From the NCBI RefSeq assembly GCF_964355755.1, contig NC_092678.1, positions 7,476,922 to 7,540,921 on the forward strand: DNA of 64,000 nucleotides, read 5' to 3'. Made by a program: the position numbers and the translations under genes. Below, piece by piece: positions 23,013 to 37,300 of the stretch; the stretch's first letter is position 1, and every line of letters starts with the position of its first letter. Below the pieces are notes generated by a model. It made no database searches. It saw nothing but the letters and a program-made list of their open reading frames with translations, and had not been told where the DNA came from. The stretch is from Antedon mediterranea. Lineage: Eukaryota; Echinodermata; Crinoidea; Comatulida; Antedonidae.

Positions 23013-24635
23013 GAAGGTTACTGTAAATAAAGTAATTTGTACAAAAATGTAAATAGTGCAAATAAAACAGAAAAAAGAGAAAAAAAGAGAAAAACAATAA
23101 AAAGAAGAGTAAAAAAAAAAGAGCATGGCAAATTCTATACTCTACAAGCAACTGGTTATTGAGTTGCTTTTGATTTTCCATATTTATTGATATTGTTTTC
23201 AGTTTATATGTAATGTAAATGTATAAATGATATCTTGCAGAGTTTTTTTAAGATGTAAGGGGAAACTTTATGTCTATGAATGAAAATAGTACATATTTAA
23301 AAAGATAATATACAAACATAATACAATTGTTTATTTATGTTTTGAAATGAAATAAAGGTGAGTGAACCTCACAAAAGAGAAAAAAATACGATTTTTATTT
23401 TTTAGACACATATTATTCTATATTTTGTATTACGTATCAATACTATCTTTTACACTCAACAATAGACCCATTACAGTCGTACTGAGTACGGTAATTCATA
23501 TGGCGTGTGGGGTTTCTTCTTTTTCCCATTGGATCTGTCAAACTTCAGCAAGCAAAGACAACTTAAATACGGCATGCGATGGGCCACATCTGTAAGCTCA
23601 ACGACCCAATATTATCAAGCAAGTGTGTAACGTATAATTCCACTTTACGTAGAGCCGACCCATGTAAACAACACTGTATATAGTAGGCCTATAATGATTC
23701 ATTTTTTACTCTTGCTAGGCCAAATATGACATTAAACGTCCGACTGCCATCAAAATTAAAGTCACCTGCAGGTGTTATGTTGTTTTTGCACCTGGGACAA
23801 AGGTGTTCCGGCGGTAAGAGAAACAAATCTTTGCAATTCATTAAGTAGAATGACCATAAAAACTCTGGCCTAGATTAAGCATATCGGAACACCGCTAATC
23901 GAATTTTATCCAATGTGGTAAACAAGGTAGACGTTTTCGTTCTGGATAATAGTATTTTCTAATGTTATTTATAGCGATAAAGCAACGATCGAAAGATCTT
24001 TGACAGTCCGACTATTATCTAAGCGAATTTGACCTAAAGTTTAGGATGTATAATGACCGACTGTTGAATGACATCTTAATGTCACAAAATAGCTATTTAA
24101 TTTGACCAAACATTGGATTAAAACAATTATTTACCTAAAAAACTGTATTTAAAGCAAAGAAATCAAATTTAGACAATACAGTTTTGGTTAAATTTAACCG
24201 TTTAGGCCTATTTTGTCCTTTTATAAGTAAAATCATTACGGTATTGTTCGTGTTATTTTCGGATCGGAATAAGTTATTAAAACTGAAATATTTATTTAAA
24301 GTCCTAAGTGTATTATTCTTTATTTTCCATGTTGTTGGGGAACCGATACATCTTTGAACATGTTTTAGCAAATGTAGGATAACAGGTAGAAGTGAAAAAT
24401 GGTTAATTTCAAATGGCATTTTTTGTTAAAACGATTTAATGTCAATTTTTTTAGATTATTATCTGGGTTGATGCCATTCTTTGAAATAAAATATAATAAC
24501 GTTAGGCCTATATTTGTTTATTTTAAAAATACGCTTATTAATCGGAACCAGATAAATGTATTCCTGATATTGAATATGAATTATAGTAGGCCTAAAATTT
24601 AAGTGATACACTATTTAAAATTGAACAAACGGTAT

Positions 24636-24716
24636 ATTAAAAGTATAGATGTTAATATTAAAAGTAAAGATGTTAATATTAAAAGTAAATATATTAATAT
24701 TAAAAGTAAAGATGTT
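24636..24716. repeat. ~21-bp AT-rich tandem repeat
   Basis: Four copies of TTAATATTAAAAGTAAAGATG with single-base changes. Confidence 0.75.
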
Positions 24717-25044
24717 AAGGCGCGTTGATGGTATCAAAATAAGTTGGAAAATAAACTTAAGTTAAAAGTTGGAAACAGTCCCTGCAAAATTAACTGTGTA
24801 GTATTCAAAAGTTATGTTTTATCCTTTAGCAAAACTCCAACAGGAAATTATGATATTAAGGTATAGTTTAACCATGGAGGTATCGGATACATTTATATTT
24901 TGGCAATTGAATATTATACTGTAACTACTACTACTAAAAGACAGACAACAAATTCACTCAAAAACAACGGAAGTAATTACTGTTGTTGTCAAAAACACTA
25001 ACAATCAACGGAACCATTTTGCATTATACACATCCCAATCTGAA

Positions 25045-25240
25045 CAACTGACAGATTGATTGATTGATGAGTCATTGATTGATTGGCTATTGATTGATTG
25101 ATGAGCCATTATTGATTGGCTATTGATTGATGATCCATTGATTTATTGGCTATTGATTGGCTGATGACTGATAAGCCATTGATTGGTGAGCCATTTATTT
25201 ATTGATTATTAATTAATTCAATTGATAATTGAACCAATGA
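25045..25240. repeat. TTGATTGATTGG/CCATTGATTG simple tandem repeat
   Basis: Degenerate tandem units of about 20-30 bases are built from ATTGATTG and GAGCCATTG. Non-coding. Confidence 0.7.
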
Positions 25241-25833
25241 TTGGTGAGACATTTTATTACAACTGGACACAAACAACTTTATTATTCACACATATGGCAC
25301 AAGGCAGCCTTGCTTTTATTCTTAATATTAACATACTGTATTTAACAATAACACTTATCATATTTATCAATATTTCTTTCTTTCCAAAACTATCTTGAGC
25401 CTTTATTTACAAATTAAGCTATCTCTGTTTACTCTTAAAACATTATAAGCAATATACAAATATTTACAAAATAATACACGATATTAAAATATACTGCATA
25501 TCTTGAATGGCGAATGAACAGGCAAGTTTGTCGAATACGATTTTTAACACATAGCCAAAAAAATCGGACTTTATATGAGAAACTGACCTAAAATAGTAAA
25601 CGATAACATGATTTATAAGAAATCATAGTACATGTTTTATTTATTTTTTAATTTGCTTACAATAGGCATATAAATAAAAATAACATAAACAAAGATAAAG
25701 TCAATTTATTATCATCGTTTTTGTTTTATTATTATTTTTAAAATTATTTTTTATTATTTTAAGTCGTAAATTTTATTAGTTTATAAATGTGTATGGCAAT
25801 TAATATATCATTTATCTATTTTTAAATTGTTTC

Positions 25834-25876
25834 TGGGGTCTTTCTCGAGAAACTTCATTTCTTCTAGAAAAGACCC
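25834..25876. other. Short inverted repeat (hairpin)
   Basis: GGGGTCTTTCTCGAGAAA and TTTCTTCTAGAAAAGACCCC form an 18-20 bp imperfect stem with a 5-base loop. No known family assigned. Confidence 0.5.
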
Positions 25877-26685
25877 CAAATGATGGTTTGTTACGATGTT
25901 TATTTAAATAAACAACTATGTTTAACTGTACAATAATATGCCATTATTGAATAAATAAATGTTTTTTTAACTTGAACTTAAAATAAAATCAAGCCCTGTT
26001 AAATATTTACACTTACATTTTTGTATAGGTCTAATCTAACAATTTATGTTTATTTAATGGATGTAATGGAAAGGAGGCAAATAAATAAATAGGCTATGTA
26101 AACGATACCGTCAATTATTAAACTTTACATCTTAAAATTCTGGGTACAATTCGTTTTTAAATTATGAAGAATATTTTATAGATAGTTTTAATTATAAATG
26201 ATTTTAAAACTTAAAATTGCAATCAAATAGGGAAAGGTATACTCTAGAAGCCGGATCATACACGGGTCGTTGTTATTTACTTACTCCATAACATTCAAAA
26301 TCAAGGAGTTTTGATAAATTCAAACTGACAAGAAAAACAGTAAAAAAGGATTTGTTAAATATAGTGCCAATTTTCAAAGTTCACTCTCCTTCTGTTTGTA
26401 CTTTAAAGTCTGTGGTTCAATGTGGATTATAAGATAAATATTTGTCAGGAGATGAAGCTTACCTTACATTTAAATAAATCGTTTTCTAAAACTATCGCAA
26501 CATATTAAAATGATAAGCTGATAACGCATTGTTTTTAACTACTTTACGGTTAATGTTGAGGAACCCATCAATATCAATTGTTGATATTAGGATTTAGCTG
26601 CAGAATCCAGCGATTAGACCCTAATTACACGTAATGATAAATTGAATAGGCCTACACTTTCAAATTAGGATGGTGTTCGGGTGAA

Positions 26686-26893
26686 TAAAATATATTTTTG
26701 TTTGCATACGCATCCAACAGCGAGTAACTCGTCAATTACAGGATGGATAAACTATTTCATAATTTTTCATTTGAGACTTAGGGAGTGGAGTTGAAAGAGT
26801 CGTGAGTTACAACCCTTGCACTATTAGATCAGGATTGAACCCTGGACCTTGGGATTGAAGCCAAGCATGTTAACCACCAAGCTACAGCTCCAC
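26686..26893 (-). mobile_element. tRNA-derived SINE, family 1, copy 2
   Basis: The reverse complement begins GTGGAGCTGTAGCTTGGTGG, has a better box B (GGGTTCAATCC), and ends with CTGTTGGATGCGTATGCAAA. It matches 1075-1256 along head and tail, which defines a dispersed family. Confidence 0.65.
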
Positions 26894-27565
26894 TAAAAAA
26901 GAAAATGTGTCCAGTAGTTTATAAAAAATAAAAATGAATTATAATATGAACATTGTTTAGAAAAGAAAACTCCAAATTAGGCTATATGGGTTATTTTTAT
27001 AATTTCAAATATTAACACATTTTTAAAGTTATTATTTCTATTTCTATCATTTTTATTTTTTCTTTTTTGTCTTATATTTAAAAACAAACATTTAGTTTAA
27101 GTTTATATTTCTTATTTTGCATTGATTTAGATAAACTCTTACTATATTGTATTGCTTTAGCATTTTGATTATTTTCACATCAACCCAATGTAAGAACTTG
27201 ATTAATCTTCTTTGGCGGTCTTTCAGTTTCCATCATCTACTTTCATTATTCTAATTTAATCTAGGCCTACTAATCTCATTATGTTGGGTTTCTTTTCCAT
27301 TTATAGATACCTTTCGGCCCGACCTAGTACAAAAAAATACGCAGATATCGCGTTATCAGACATACACTGCGCACGCTCAGAACCCAACGAAAAGTCAATC
27401 TGAATTTGAAAACGCCATTATACTAGAACTTCTTAACCTTCGACATCGAAATAATATCTATTATACAAATTGTTATTATTATTGGTATTCTTTGACTTCT
27501 TCGAGTATGCATATATATTTCAATTGCTGATACTGTTCTTGATATTCATATTGATATATATAATA

Positions 27566-27639
27566 CGATATACCAGGAAAGAGTGAAATTACTCTGATTA
27601 ATTTTACTTTCATTAATTTCACTCTTGCCTGGATATACT
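27566..27639. other. 74-nt hairpin, miRNA-precursor-sized
   Basis: ATACCAGGAAAGAGTGAAATTA pairs with TAATTTCACTCTTGCCTGGA across a ~22-base loop with about two mismatches. Pairing extends weakly into flanking TATA-rich DNA. Size and shape fit a pre-miRNA, but a small MITE would look the same. Confidence 0.35.
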
Positions 27640-28494
27640 ATATATATACTATTCCTATATTATATTATGTTAAAGGAAACAAATACATTTTTATTTGAAA
27701 TGAAATCAAATAAATGCTGAAAAATAATTAATAAAAATCAGGAAAAAAAATTTAAAATAAACAAGACAAAAAAAGACAAAACAAAAATATTTAAAAAATA
27801 AACAAAATAGACAACACAGAATCGGTATAAATTCACAAACAATAATGTTTGTTTTAACTTCAAATTTAAAATTTCAAACATGTGGTAAAAATAATTTTGA
27901 AAGCATCGCTCGAAGCATTAGATTTAGCTATCTGTCAGAGGAAGCACATTTTAAAATAAAAAAATCTTTACTCAATAGCGTTAAATTTTATTTCCTACAA
28001 AATTGACATTATTGGTAACTTTTTGGCAGCGTGTACATTTTTAAAGCTTAAATCGACATAATGAAAGAACCAGGCAGATTGTACTAAACTGTGTTGGCAT
28101 GTTTAACAGACTCAATAATGTTTACAATTTTTTTTTTTTTTAGTAATAATGTATGTTGGTTTAAAAACAAGAAAATAATAATATTGGATAATCATCTAAA
28201 GCAAAATTTCTGATTACAAGACTGGAATTCATTGAATAAATTATTTACATTCATTCCTACATTTTGGACATGTGATAAAACTCACAAAAGTAGTATAAGT
28301 GTTTACATAAGAAAAATAACATGTACGTGTTATAACAAACATTTAAAGTAACTTTGCAATTAAAGTGTTCATCAAAACTAGAAATAATAATATAATTGGC
28401 AAAGTTTATCCACAAATCTAAAACTATTGAACTCAACTCCATGCATGAAAAAAAAAATAGCCTATACCTCTGAATGAGCAGTTATGTAAAGATA

Positions 28495-28500
28495 ATTTAT
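28495..28500 (-). terminator. Candidate poly(A) signal for gene C
   Basis: AATAAA reads on the minus strand about 280 bases past the stop. The interval between includes a degenerate ~20-bp tandem repeat (GAGCCTA-type), which would fall in the 3' UTR. Confidence 0.4.
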
Positions 28501-28700
28501 TCTTTAGGATGAGCCTATACTATAGGGTTAGCCACCTATATCAAGGGTGAGCCTAAACTTTAGCTGAGCTGAGCTGAGCCTGCACTAGACTTAGGTGAGT
28601 CTATACTTCAGGTTGAGCCTACAAATCAGGGTTAGCCTAGGCCCTATACCTCAAGGTGAGCCTACACTTTATGATGACCCTATACTTTATGTTTCAGTGT
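28500..28700. repeat. Degenerate GGTGAGCCTA(T/C)ACTT tandem repeat in gene C 3' UTR/flank
   Basis: About ten units of 18-22 bases share GAGCCTA and ACTTTA. It lies between the gene C stop codon and its candidate poly(A) signal. Confidence 0.6.
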
Positions 28701-28779
28701 AGGCTTATACATTATACTGTACTGTCTTATGCCCATGTTAGTACACTACAGGTCTATATAAACACAAATTGAAAATATT

Positions 28780-31291
28780 CTAATCGCCAAGCCATTTGGT
28801 GATACTTGTTGGTCCGAGTTCTCTCCATTCCTCTTTGCTAATGCTCATGGTATCAAACACGGACAGTGGTGCTAAAATGGTAGCACCATTGTATGCTGCA
28901 TGATATCGCTCTTGCGCTGCATGGACCTGGTGCATGGAAAGTTAAAGAAACAAAAAGAACAATTAACAATAATTAGTAATGAAACAACAAATGAATGTGT
29001 CCTAATTAAATTTGATGTGATACAAACAAAATCAAAGTGTAAATTTAAACGTGCAGCTTGGTCTTTTGGAAAGTTAGACAATACAAATTAGTAATGCAAC
29101 TACAATGAACGTGATTTCAATTTAACACAAGACCATAAAAAGTACAGTAATTAAAAAAAAAACAACTTAGCAGTTAAGTGCATGATGTGAAGTTAATTAT
29201 AAACAAATAATTAATTAATAATTTCTATTTAAAAAGAAATACTACTGAATATATAGAAATTAAAAGTATAAAGTTGATTAAAATTATGAAACATTGATAC
29301 AAATAATGTAATGTAAAGTTTAAAAAATAAATTAACAACAATATTTTATGGTTAATGATTAGTTATCTTTACACTATCTCCTCTTATTATGTTATATGAA
29401 TGTTATAATTAGGTTATATGCATGATAATGCATCTTGATTCTCTCAGGATCTTTATTTTAATCTTGAAATTAAAACATTGATGAGTACGAAAATGTGATC
29501 TTAGAATTAATTTTTGTTGGTAGAGTTAAAATTAATGTTTGTTGGTATAGTTATTATTGCAAGTGAGAAAAGCAATTAAGTGCAGTCACAAGCCACATAA
29601 GTCAGTGCCAACACCCTTCTAAATCTAATTTTTAAAAACCCACCACGCCCACCTTTCTAAATCAATATAGACTAAAAAAAAACCGTCCTCAATTTGCCCA
29701 ATGGAAAGATGTCAAAATGTTATTACTAGGCTGGTGCTAGTCATCTCGTACCCTTGGCAGCTTGTACCCAACTTACATTACAAATACCAAAATACTAGGT
29801 ATGTTTGTTAGGCATGCTACATTACTATGTTATTGCTTATAGCCTATGGAAACTACAAAGAAAAAATCACCATGGGAAAGATAGCATGACCAAGATCGAG
29901 GTCACTCAGATGAATAAACTGGGTTTTGATTTTCCAAACTAGATCCGTATGTATGAATCTGGAACAGCGATCATTATTTAAGATTGCTTCCTGGGTTTAA
30001 TATAATTGTCTTTCCCCAAAACTAGGTCATGGCCATCACAGATTATTAAATATCCCAACTTATTTCAATAAAGAACTAAATCCATTAGGATGCGTAGAAG
30101 AGTTTACTAAAAGGTTAATTTACTAGGAAATCCATTGTAAAATATTTAATAACTGTCTTGTTTTAGATGCTGATTGTTTTGTGTTATTATTACAACCATA
30201 GAGATAACATCATAAACTAGAGGGAAAACTAGGTAGATATGGCCAACAAAATTTATCAAATGCATTGTATTTAATTTCCACAATTTAGAAATGTGAGAGG
30301 GCCTTGATTCCCTGTGTAAGGTACTTTAAAAAAAAAAACAATTTTTTTGGTAAATCACATCAGATAAGTACTCTATTTTTGTCGTTTCATTCCATTTTTT
30401 AACAGAGTATTTTTTACATAATTTTTGTTTCTTTTTTTTTTGTTTTTAGAAGATTTACAAGATGATTTGCTATTTATAAATAATAATATTTCATGAGGAA
30501 CAAAATTAAAAACATATTTGTATCAATAGAATGCAGTTTTAATAACCCTATTTCAATAATGAGAATGGTAAAAATCTTAGGTTTTGCCTGATATGAGGTT
30601 CATTTCAAACCGTCAGATAGAGCATAGGTTTTATAGTTTAATATATCTTTCTATGGGCGGCAAATGGTGTATGGAAATTTCTTACATATACAGTATTGTC
30701 ACAATCGCAACAACCAATTTACAACATGAGGTAAAATTGAGTACAAAAGTGTTCTCATTAAATCCCAGTTTTTGTATGCTACAATATCAAGAAATGATCT
30801 TTCCAAACCTACTGAGCTTAATTATGCCACAGTGAAAGTGATTTCAGTACAATAAATATAGTTATTTCAGTAGAATAATGTTTACACGACCTTTTATGTA
30901 TGATGTTTGCATGCAACTCTTCCCCACCCCCATCCCCCTATTACAAACTCTAATCAATAAGTTTACTGATAGTAGAAATCAAAATAAATTGGATGGTTAC
31001 TTTTAAAACATGTTATTTATTTACCTTTATTGTTGCAGACTTGGGAAAAATCTTAACTAGTTCTCCCTTGAGGCGTCCTGCCAGGCCTGGTAATTTGGTG
31101 CTTCCTCCGCTTAAATAGATGCTTCTGTTGAGACGAAAGTAATATGCTTGTTAGTGAAAGGCAAAACTGTGGGAAAAGTGGGTACAAATCAGCAATGAAA
31201 CTTAAGTTAAGTATTAGGAAAATCTGGAATTTAGATTAATAAAAAAAGTAGTGTAGTGTAATAAAAAAAATTGATTCATTGTAATGCAATA

Positions 31292-31335
<44 letters not shown>

Positions 31336-34300
31336 CATGGTTTATGGTTCATATTATATATAAAACCAAATTTGCCAAAATAAATATTTTGTTTGAAAAA
31401 AAAACATAAATCCTTCTTTTTAGAAAAAATTTTTTTGCCAAAAACTTTACAATCCCTCTTTCAAATAAATATCAAATCATACTTCAGCTCAATCTTGCCT
31501 CTTAAAAGAGGCCTCTGTTCTTCGTGTATGGCAGGAAAAGCTGTCATTGAATCTATTAACCTACACACATTTTCACTAACAAAATAACCATAACCAATTC
31601 CACTAATCTAATCCACTAACTAAACTACCGTAACTAATTCCACTAACTACATATTATGTTTACATTAACTAAACTACAGTTAACTAATTCCACTAACTAC
31701 ACATTATGTTTTCTGTTATCCAAAAACTACAGTAACTACTTCCACTAACCTATACACACGTTTGCACTACCAAAGAATAACAAATTCCACTAACCTATTA
31801 TGTTCACACTAACCAAGCTACAATAACTAATTTCACTAACCTGTGTTTAGACTAACCAAATTAAAAACTAATTCACTAACCTATTATGTTCACACTAACC
31901 AAGCTACAATAACTAATTTAACTAACCTATATAAGTGTTTAGACTAACCAAATTACAAACTAATTTAACTAACGTATTATGTTCACACTAACCAAACTAC
32001 AATAACTAATTTAACTAACCTACACATGTGTTTAGACAAACCAAATTACAAACTAATTTGACTAACCTACATATGTTTACACTAAGAATACTACCACAAA
32101 TTCCACTAACCTATTATGTTTACACTAACCAAACTACAATAACTAATTTAACTAACCTACACATGTGTTTAGACTAACCAAATTACAAACTAATTTCACT
32201 AACGTATTATGTTCACACTAACCAAGCTACAATAACTAATTTAACTAACCTACACATGTGTTTAGACTAACCAAATTACAAACTAATTTTACTAACGTAT
32301 TATGTTCACACTAACCAAGCTACAATAACTAATTTAACTAACCTACACATGTGTTTAGACTAACCAAATTACAAACTAATTTCACTAACGTATTATGTTC
32401 ACATTAACCAAGCTACAATAACTAATTTAACTAACATATACATGTGTTTAGACTAACCAAATTACAAACTAATTTTACTAACGTATTATGTTCACACTAA
32501 CCAAGCTACAATAACTAATTTAACTAACCTACACATGTGTTTAGACTAACCAAATTACAAACTAATTTTACTAACCTATTATGTTCACACTAACCAAACT
32601 ACAATAACTAATTTAAACTAACCTACACATGTGTTTAGACGAACCAAATTACAAACTAATTTGACTAACCTACATATGTTTACACTAAGAATACTACCAC
32701 AAATTCCACTAACCTATTATGTTTACACTAACCAAACTACCATAACCAATTCCACTAACCTACACATATGTTTTCTGTTATCCATTCCACAGGCTTTGAT
32801 TGATTTAGCCACCAGTAAGTGAAGACCAGGATGATCCTTCCCCCAAAGCTCAGGGTGGAATAACCCTTCAGTACTCCGGAATCTACCATTGTCAACTCGT
32901 ACATGTCTGTAAATATCAAAAAAGTTAAATAAAATAAAACCTAACTTTTTGGCAGAAGCATAATAAAAAATTGAGATTTTCAATATATGTCTTTAATTGA
33001 AGTAACAAGATCAAAGTGACTATTTACTGGATTTTAATATATAAACTAAATACAATTCATAATTGTTTAATAAATTGTATAAATGAAAAAAAAAATGAAA
33101 CAAATTTCACATCCAGGATTTGAATTCTTTTATGATGATGATCTTTAATGTTAGCTATTTTGTGATGTATTGAAATGAGAATAATAGTTCAGTCGTTTTT
33201 CACACATCTCAAAACACTTGACACCCACAATCATAACATTTCAATAGAAAATTCCTTTGAATGCAAAATTTGTTTTTAAATAAATAAAAATAGCAGCAGC
33301 TATGCAGCTCCAAAATGTGATAAAAAAGGGAATTTAATGGTACTGTACAATTTTATTTGGCCTAATCATAAAGCTCTGTATAACTCTCAAACTTGATGTG
33401 AAAAAAATGGACACGATGATGTCATATTTCAGCACATCGTTTTATAAAAAAGTTAGGTCCCCGATCTCATGTTGGTCAATCTCAGCTAAACGACGTTGGT
33501 ATGTTAAAAGTCCAAGACTGTGTCGAATTTCTTAGAGTCTGTCATGTTTTTAAAATATATAATCATTGTTGTCCACCTTATTTATGCATTCGTTTTATTA
33601 AAATTTCAGACAGTCATAATTACAATACTAGGGGATGCAATTTTAATTTTAGAATCCCAACTATCAAGCCAATGGCACATGTGACCTTTTTTTACAATGC
33701 TATTAAAAAATGGAATAATTTACCAATTAACATTAAGGAATCACAAACTGTTTTTTGTTTTAAAAGTAAAGTTAAAAAGTATCTACAGGGACGTTCACTA
33801 GCTCTAGAAACTATTTAATAAGCGCTTCTTCTTTTTTCGATTGTCCTCTTTGCTGTTTTTTGTAATTTTTATTTGTTGCATTGTTTGTCTTTTTTGCTGT
33901 TCTTTCAAAGGACCTCATTGGAAACAAGTCCGTAGAGGACTTTTATGAGTTATCCTTGGCATCCTTGTTTTATTTTGGTATTTTTATATTTGCCAATTTT
34001 AATTGTATGTCTGTGATATTTTATGTACTGATGCCGAAATAAATCAAATCAAATCAAATCAAATCAAAATCACACTTTTTTTTAGGAAACTAGTTTGATT
34101 GTGTAGACAAAACATTAGAATGGTTCTTGAAATGGAAATGCATGTCATAAATAGAAATAATTTAAAAGGTAGCTGTTTTAGCTGGTTTATAATTCTATGA
34201 TGATGACAATGCATTCATTATGTTGAAAGTGAAATCTTAATACAAACACGATCACTTCCTGTGAGCCTTGTGGTGGAGTAAAGCCAAACTGATCCACTGG

Positions 34301-37300
34301 GACCAATGGATGAGAGGTGTGCCAACATCTAATAACTGTCCATTTAGGGGTATGATCTAACTCACTCAAAGGTGCTTTGCAAAAGTCGATCATGTCATCT
34401 GACATTTTCGCATACACTCATAGCTCTGATCATTTAAATGCTTAATAATCAAGGACTGCTTCACTAAGCCTGGCAACAGTACATTATATACACAACTGAC
34501 TTAAGTTGCTTAGAGAATACTAACAATCTGCATTGAGTTCACTCTATCAATCAAAGTTCTGATTTTTACATGCATTAAACTTAGTTAAGTTACTCATGTA
34601 TAAAATGCGCCAATATTTTAGGACTGCATAATGTAGAATTAAAATCAGGACCTCCCTGAAAGCCTGTTACAATCTGTTTTCCTTTAACTTTTAAAAAAGC
34701 CACAGCTGACGTGATCTCCTCAGCCAAGTAACCAGTCACCGATGGATTTCATAAGAACTAAGCTATTCATAATTGCATTTAAAATAGTTTATCTTCTGAA
34801 GTAGTACAATGAGATGCTTTTACTTTTAAAATCATTCCATACAGAGCTTTGTTTTCCTTGCCATTTGAATGGTTGATTATACGTATCATATGCTGACCAT
34901 TTGGATTTGTTTCAACATTTTGATAATTTTGTCCAATGACTGCTACAAGTTTAAAAACTAATATGTAGTGTGTACTGTTACGGTTATACTCCCGTCGGAA
35001 TTCCTAGTCATATATTTTGTTAATGAGACCACACAGTCTGCTTTCCATACATGAAAAAGATTTTTTAGAATATTTGAACGACATACTGGTCCATAGACCA
35101 TTCCATTTTTCAATAAATCAAACTATTCTATCCATTCAATCTAAGCATTTATCATTTGTATAACATTAAGCTATACTCTATTGACCTTACCCTGGCATAA
35201 GTAGAATCCAGGACTGCTTGTTCAGTTGACTATGATTTGTCAGGCCTAGCCTGTTAACTTTAATCTCAACATTCCCAGGCACATGAATGAAATATTCCAT
35301 ACATACTTTTTTTTCCATTCTTATGATACAAGTTAACCTAATGTCATTGGTTTTAGCCTTTAAATGTGATGAACGTTTAACCTCCTCTGGTAAAACATTG
35401 GCGGAGCACAATTGAGACAGAGCCAATTTTAACTTCGAACATGTTACAAAATATCTGCATATTACAGCTGTATAACAGTTCGAGTCCACATAATCTTACC
35501 AACAATAAACTCCACATAGACATATATTAAGTATAAACCAGTTTGGCATTGTAAATTTATCCAAAGTTGTCTCTGTACTGTGTCACTAAATAACTGTACT
35601 ATAACTGTATGCATAAATAGATTAGCAAGCCAGACACTACTAAATACAGTATACTGTACGAAATACAATTTAGTATAGGCCTAAATTTTGTTGACATTTT
35701 CACTTACCCAAACCCATCAGGTACATGATAACGATCCAAGTCCACCAGGGTACTGCATAACTCTGTGTCTACACTGCAAAATTGTAGTTCTGCCTGGTAA
35801 TTTTGTGCAACAAAACATGCCTAAAAATAAACAGAAAATTGTTAATATCATTTTCAAACACACATAAAAACATATAGATTTTATATAATGGAGGAGGATC
35901 ATCATTCTGCGGAGGAGGATCATCATTCAGTTGATAAGAACCCTCATTGTGTTCATGAAATGATGATCATCATTCTCTTGATGATTGACATTCAGTTGAT
36001 GATGATAGGATCTATTGTTAGTTTGGCTAAGTTACTATGCAATACTCGTACCTTTTCTTTGATAAACCTGCTTATGTATGATTCTACATCAGAGAAATAT
36101 CTGAAAAGATAAGCAAATAAGATAAAAAGATTTAAAATATATAATTTTATAGTAAACATTAGACTTTTGTTATAAAAGACATAAACAAATCTAGAATTAT
36201 GTATCGACATCTTGAACATTTGTACATAGCAAAGGTTGACATCCTAATGGCAAGATGAGGGCAGCAAAGCATTTGAAAAAGTGCAAGTTGGCAGAGAAAG
36301 GTCAAAACTCATGCCTTCTCAGTATGCACCACTTCACTCTTGCTGTTATATTCTGATGATATAAATCTCAATGTACACTATAGCAGAGCCTACTCACCTG
36401 TGACCCTGTTCTGTTAATAGTCTGGTAAGGTGCTCCGTAATCTGCCGTCCCCCAAATGGTAGCCTACTAACACCTCCTTCAACTATGTATCCATCCACTA
36501 TTGGCACAATATCAATTCTTTCACCTACATTTACTATAACAAAAAAAAAGTCTTTAAAAAGTAATTCATACAGTTTGTACATGATTTATATTGAAGCTCT
36601 AAGTCATTTGGGATTCTACAACCTGCAAGATCTTAGAGCTTTTGGCCATATTTCCAGACTGCAAGAAAGATGAATTTTGGACATTACACAAATCTTTTCT
36701 GTTTGTCCCAAGAAATTAAATTATACAAAAGCAACAAAAAAGGACATACAGTATTATAGCACTCTGTCCTATTGTGTTATAATGAAATTATTATTATACA
36801 CTACTGGTGTCATGAACTTGTTGTCAATGCTGTTTTTTCTCATCCCTCAATGCATAGCCTAGAAATCTTACCAACAACACCAGACGTTGCTTTGTAAGAG
36901 TATAGCGCCATCAATGCTTGTTCTTGAATGAAACATCCTTCCACGTGGAATCTTTCAAATAAAAGCTCTGCAAGTTTTTCCTGTAAAATATAAATACAAA
37001 GACATATTTTGCAGTGGGGTTTCTAAATTTCATGAAAAACTACTCTTTTGTAGGGTTTGATTTACTGTAAACATCAACATTGTGTGTCAACATTTCTAAA
37101 ATTGTGATCATCAAAAGACAGAATTGTATTGAACATAAACTTGTTTTCTAAAGAGAGGTACTATTTTTTTAAACTTTATTTTATTCGGAATTATATTTTT
37201 TCAGGGTCTCTGGGTTTAACCAGTGAGTGATCACAGCCGCCAGCCACTGATCACATTATTGGCCTATCAGATATGCCAGTTGAAGTCACACGTCCCCTAC

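Larger units (their letters stand above)
23013..28494. other. Intergenic region between gene C and the LINE fragment
   Basis: No protein-coding gene is seen. It contains a ~21-bp AT-rich tandem at 24636-24716, a GATTGATT-based repeat at 25045-25240, hairpins at 25834-25876 and 27566-27639, and a SINE at 26686-26893. The rest is unremarkable AT-rich DNA. Confidence 0.5.

Noticed and set aside
35187-35489. Extra exon of gene C between exons 13 and 14
   Set aside because: Exon 13 joins exon 14 in phase (GG|A) and the actin alignment is continuous without it; an in-frame stop precedes its end.
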